Assembly (NCBI GenBank): GCA_031422315.1
Contig: JANOQN010000045.1
Coordinates: 1 to 62,053 of the forward strand
Origin: JANNYA01 sp031422315
Lineage (GTDB): Bacteria > Pseudomonadota > Gammaproteobacteria > Xanthomonadales > SZUA-5
DNA: 62,053 nt
Direction: 5' to 3'
Of the stretch, positions 60,291 through 62,053 are shown piece after piece; within the stretch, counting starts at the first letter, position 1; every line of letters starts with the position of its first letter. Both the position numbers and the translations under genes were made by a program. A model generated the notes under the pieces. That model saw nothing but the letters and a program-made list of their open reading frames with translations. It searched no databases and was not told where the DNA came from.

Positions 60291-61790
60291 TCAAACCAAG
60301 CGCTGCCATCGTATTTCTATCGTTGTGCCATGACTTTCGCTTGAACTTAGTTTGAGCGTGCCGGCATTTAAGCGCCTGGCGCGCTGCTGCATATTCGCTA
60401 GCCCCATGTGCGAGCCCATATTCGAATTTTGCGCATCACTCGAGCCTGCGGCAATGCCGCGGCCATTGTCGGCAATGCTGAGCGAACACAGTTCAGCAAG
60501 CTGAGCTAAGTCAATTTGCACTGAGCTTGCACTGCTATGACGCGCAATATTCGAAAGCGCTTCATCAACAATGCGTAGCAACTCAGTTTGCGATTCTGGC
60601 AAAGGCTCGTGATCAAGCAAACCAAGGATTCGCACTGGTAAATTGCAGCGTCGGCTAAACGTATCTGCGTGTTCACGTAAGCGATCCATGAAGCTGGCGC
60701 GCACACTATTTAAATTCGAAACCCGCAGTTGCGTCAGTACTTTGTCTAGATCTCTGCGCAGTTCGATACTTAAACCTGAAGCTTCGCTTAGGGCGCTTTG
60801 GGCGCTAAGCCGGTGTTTGTTGGAGTCTAGCGCCTCAGAAGGCTGCAGATCACTGGTAGCGAGCCCTGCCATGGCCGCTCGCATAGCGCCGAGCTGTAGC
60901 TCCAAAGCAAAAGCCTGTTGTTTTACGCTGTCGTGCAGCTCTTGACCTAAGCGTTCGCGCTCACCTACAGCGGCGAGTTCACTTGAGGCATCAATTCGTG
61001 TACGCAAAGCTAGCGCGGTAGCGTTGAGCTGGCGCGCCAACATGCCAAGTTCGTCGGTTTGCAAGTCAATGAGCGGCTCAGTAAAACGCGCCAAGGCCCA
61101 GTCCGCAGCGGTTTTGCGAATCCGCTGGAGCCTACGCAAAAAACGCAGATGCAAGTACATCATACTGGCCGCCGTCAATAGCATCAGCGTAACCAGGATA
61201 GTGAACCACCCAAATCGAGTGGTGCTAAAAATACGCTGGTACGGCGGCACCAATTGCACGCGAATAGTCAATGCGGCGCGATCTTGATTGACCCAGGCCC
61301 GCGTTTGCCAATAGCGCGTGCCGACTGGAACCTTGGATTCATCGCGCGGTTCGGTCAATAGAATGTTGCGTCTTGGATGTTTGAGCGTCAAACGAACTGG
61401 CTCAGGCGAATGTGCAAATAGCACAAGGGTATGCGTGCCCAGCCAGTTCGCATGCGGGCTTTCCAGCTCCAACCGGAGCATGCGCAAACGTTCGCTCAAC
61501 GTATCCGTGCTGGCACTGTCCCAGTCATTTACCAAGCGTGCTGAGGCCAATAATGTCGCCGCTCGCAGCGCGCCTTGGTTTAGCAGCTGGCTCAGCTGGT
61601 GGTATTCAAAGCTCAAGCGCGCCAGCTCAACCGCCATCAATATCGGCAGACTCACTAGCGCCAGGAACAAGCCAAACCGCACATCTAAACGCTGCTGCCA
61701 GCGCGGCTTGAACGTGCGGATAGGCGGCGCAGCGTCGGGCGTGGCCAATTCGTTTTGCGGTGATGAAGCGGAATTGCCGCTTACTTGCAT
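60291..61790 (-). CDS. Membrane sensor histidine kinase, NarX/LiaS type (HisKA_3)
   Basis: 499 aa. Membrane helix 1 (about 38-58), a periplasmic domain of about 130 residues, helix 2 (about 193-214), HAMP-like linker (215-268), and HisKA_3 with His286 in ERERLGQELHDSVKQQ. The HATPase has N414 (DEALSNIARHS), DNGRGI (441-446) and a GLANMQQRA block. Kinases of this group work with LuxR/NarL-type regulators. None is visible: the downstream side has tRNAs and the upstream 263 bp to the window edge encodes no regulator. Convergent with the tRNA operon. Confidence 0.92.
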   Translation of the reverse strand: MQVSGNSASSPQNELATPDAAPPIRTFKPRWQQRLDVRFGLFLALVSLPILMAVELARLSFEYHQLSQLLNQGALRAATLLASARLVNDWDSASTDTLSERLRMLRLELESPHANWLGTHTLVLFAHSPEPVRLTLKHPRRNILLTEPRDESKVPVGTRYWQTRAWVNQDRAALTIRVQLVPPYQRIFSTTRFGWFTILVTLMLLTAASMMYLHLRFLRRLQRIRKTAADWALARFTEPLIDLQTDELGMLARQLNATALALRTRIDASSELAAVGERERLGQELHDSVKQQAFALELQLGAMRAAMAGLATSDLQPSEALDSNKHRLSAQSALSEASGLSIELRRDLDKVLTQLRVSNLNSVRASFMDRLREHADTFSRRCNLPVRILGLLDHEPLPESQTELLRIVDEALSNIARHSSASSVQIDLAQLAELCSLSIADNGRGIAAGSSDAQNSNMGSHMGLANMQQRARRLNAGTLKLSSSESHGTTIEIRWQRLV

Positions 61791-62053
61791 GCCTGTACGC
61801 CAATCAGTAAAGCGCTAGTCTACAAAGTCAGCAGAACTTGCGCCCACGAAAATTGTATTGAGGATGTGGGTAACAGATGCTTTGTCGTGCCAGCCAGATA
61901 CCCTCTCCCCAACCCCTTATCTCTTGAATCAAGAGTAGATTGGATGTCGAGAGCCGGCGTGCTCGACCGAACAGCCCTAGAACGAAACATTCGTGGGAGA
62001 GCATGCTCAACACGCCGGTATCTCGTCAACGCTCGAACCATTGCTGGATTACA
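61791..62053. other. Palindrome-rich non-coding region at the right edge
   Basis: No credible gene was found in these 263 bases. It contains CTCTTGAATCAAGAG (61921-61935), a near-inverted pair GAGAGCCGGCGTG (61949-61961) / CACGCCGGTATCTC (62011-62024), a small hairpin ACGAA/TTCGT (61982-61994) and the palindrome GAGCATGCTC (61999-62008). A plus-strand frame from ATG 61944 stays open to the edge (36 codons) but looks composition-driven. It could be a dispersed repeat or a small structured RNA. Confidence 0.5.

Noticed and set aside
61820..62041. Minus-strand frames at the right edge
   Set aside because: The region is palindrome-rich and the peptides look like repeat translations (for example STLDSRDKG); no start signal was seen.

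Overview
The window reads as a dense chromosomal segment of a gammaproteobacterium of moderate G+C. The gene content fits the Lysobacterales (Xanthomonadales) neighbourhood best: a tonB-exbB-exbD-exbD unit, many c-di-GMP and hybrid-kinase proteins, and the rpmH-rnpA-yidC-mnmE and frr-uppS-cdsA-dxr-rseP-bamA-skp orders. The lineage call is an inference, because no phylogenetic marker was aligned. No phage, transposase, plasmid gene, CRISPR array or rRNA was seen.

Layout. 1-4250 (mostly minus): an edge ORF, then a minus-strand unit of S9 serine peptidase, degenerate GGDEF protein and YceI-type periplasmic protein. 4409-7338 (plus): a lipoprotein related to copper amine oxidases that lacks the copper-binding His-X-His, coupled to a membrane-anchored unknown. 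7343-12669: dnaA diverging from rpmH-rnpA-yidC-mnmE, without yidD and without dnaN beside dnaA. 12722-14400: recA-recX. 14585-22288 (minus): three tandem signalling genes (FimX-like degenerate GGDEF-EAL, hybrid kinase with HPt, GAF-GGDEF-EAL). 22459-27444: a small exported TPR-like protein and, divergently, a soluble kinase with about eight PAS domains. 27474-31041: alr overlapping a peptide-binding protein and a single OppB-type permease. 31180-34040: DUF1295 protein, thioesterase, aldehyde dehydrogenase. 34193-35887: a secreted His/Tyr/Arg-rich repeat protein and rlmI.

35955-40047 (minus): a TPR protein and tonB-exbB-exbD1-exbD2 with a strong terminator. 40186-40611: a membrane-anchored rhodanese without its catalytic Cys. 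40871-48930 (plus): frr, uppS, cdsA, dxr, rseP, bamA, skp, covering ribosome recycling, undecaprenyl, phospholipid and isoprenoid precursors, and outer membrane assembly. 49111-51529: mreBCD. 51608-51748: an inverted pair of REP-like palindromes. 51825-53935: two bacterial PH-domain membrane proteins. 53875-56745: a PAS-GGDEF-EAL protein with intact motifs. 56749-59133: a parvulin-type lipoprotein, folB, tsaD. 59236-60253: rpsU, yqeY and a tRNA-Ala/tRNA-Glu operon with a clear promoter and terminator. 60291-61790: a NarX/LiaS-type histidine kinase. 61791-62053: a palindrome-rich non-coding edge.

Two themes stand out. First, envelope growth (alr, uppS, cdsA, dxr, rseP, bamA, skp, mreBCD, yidC, TonB) is concentrated here together with nucleotide-second-messenger signalling: four GGDEF or EAL proteins of differing catalytic integrity and three histidine kinases. 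Second, several classical clusters are cut short (dnaA without dnaN, rnpA-yidC without yidD, skp without lpxD, mreBCD without mrdAB, rpsU-yqeY without dnaG), which points to a rearranged genome. The least conventional unit is the copper-less amine-oxidase-like lipoprotein with its partner at 4409-7338.
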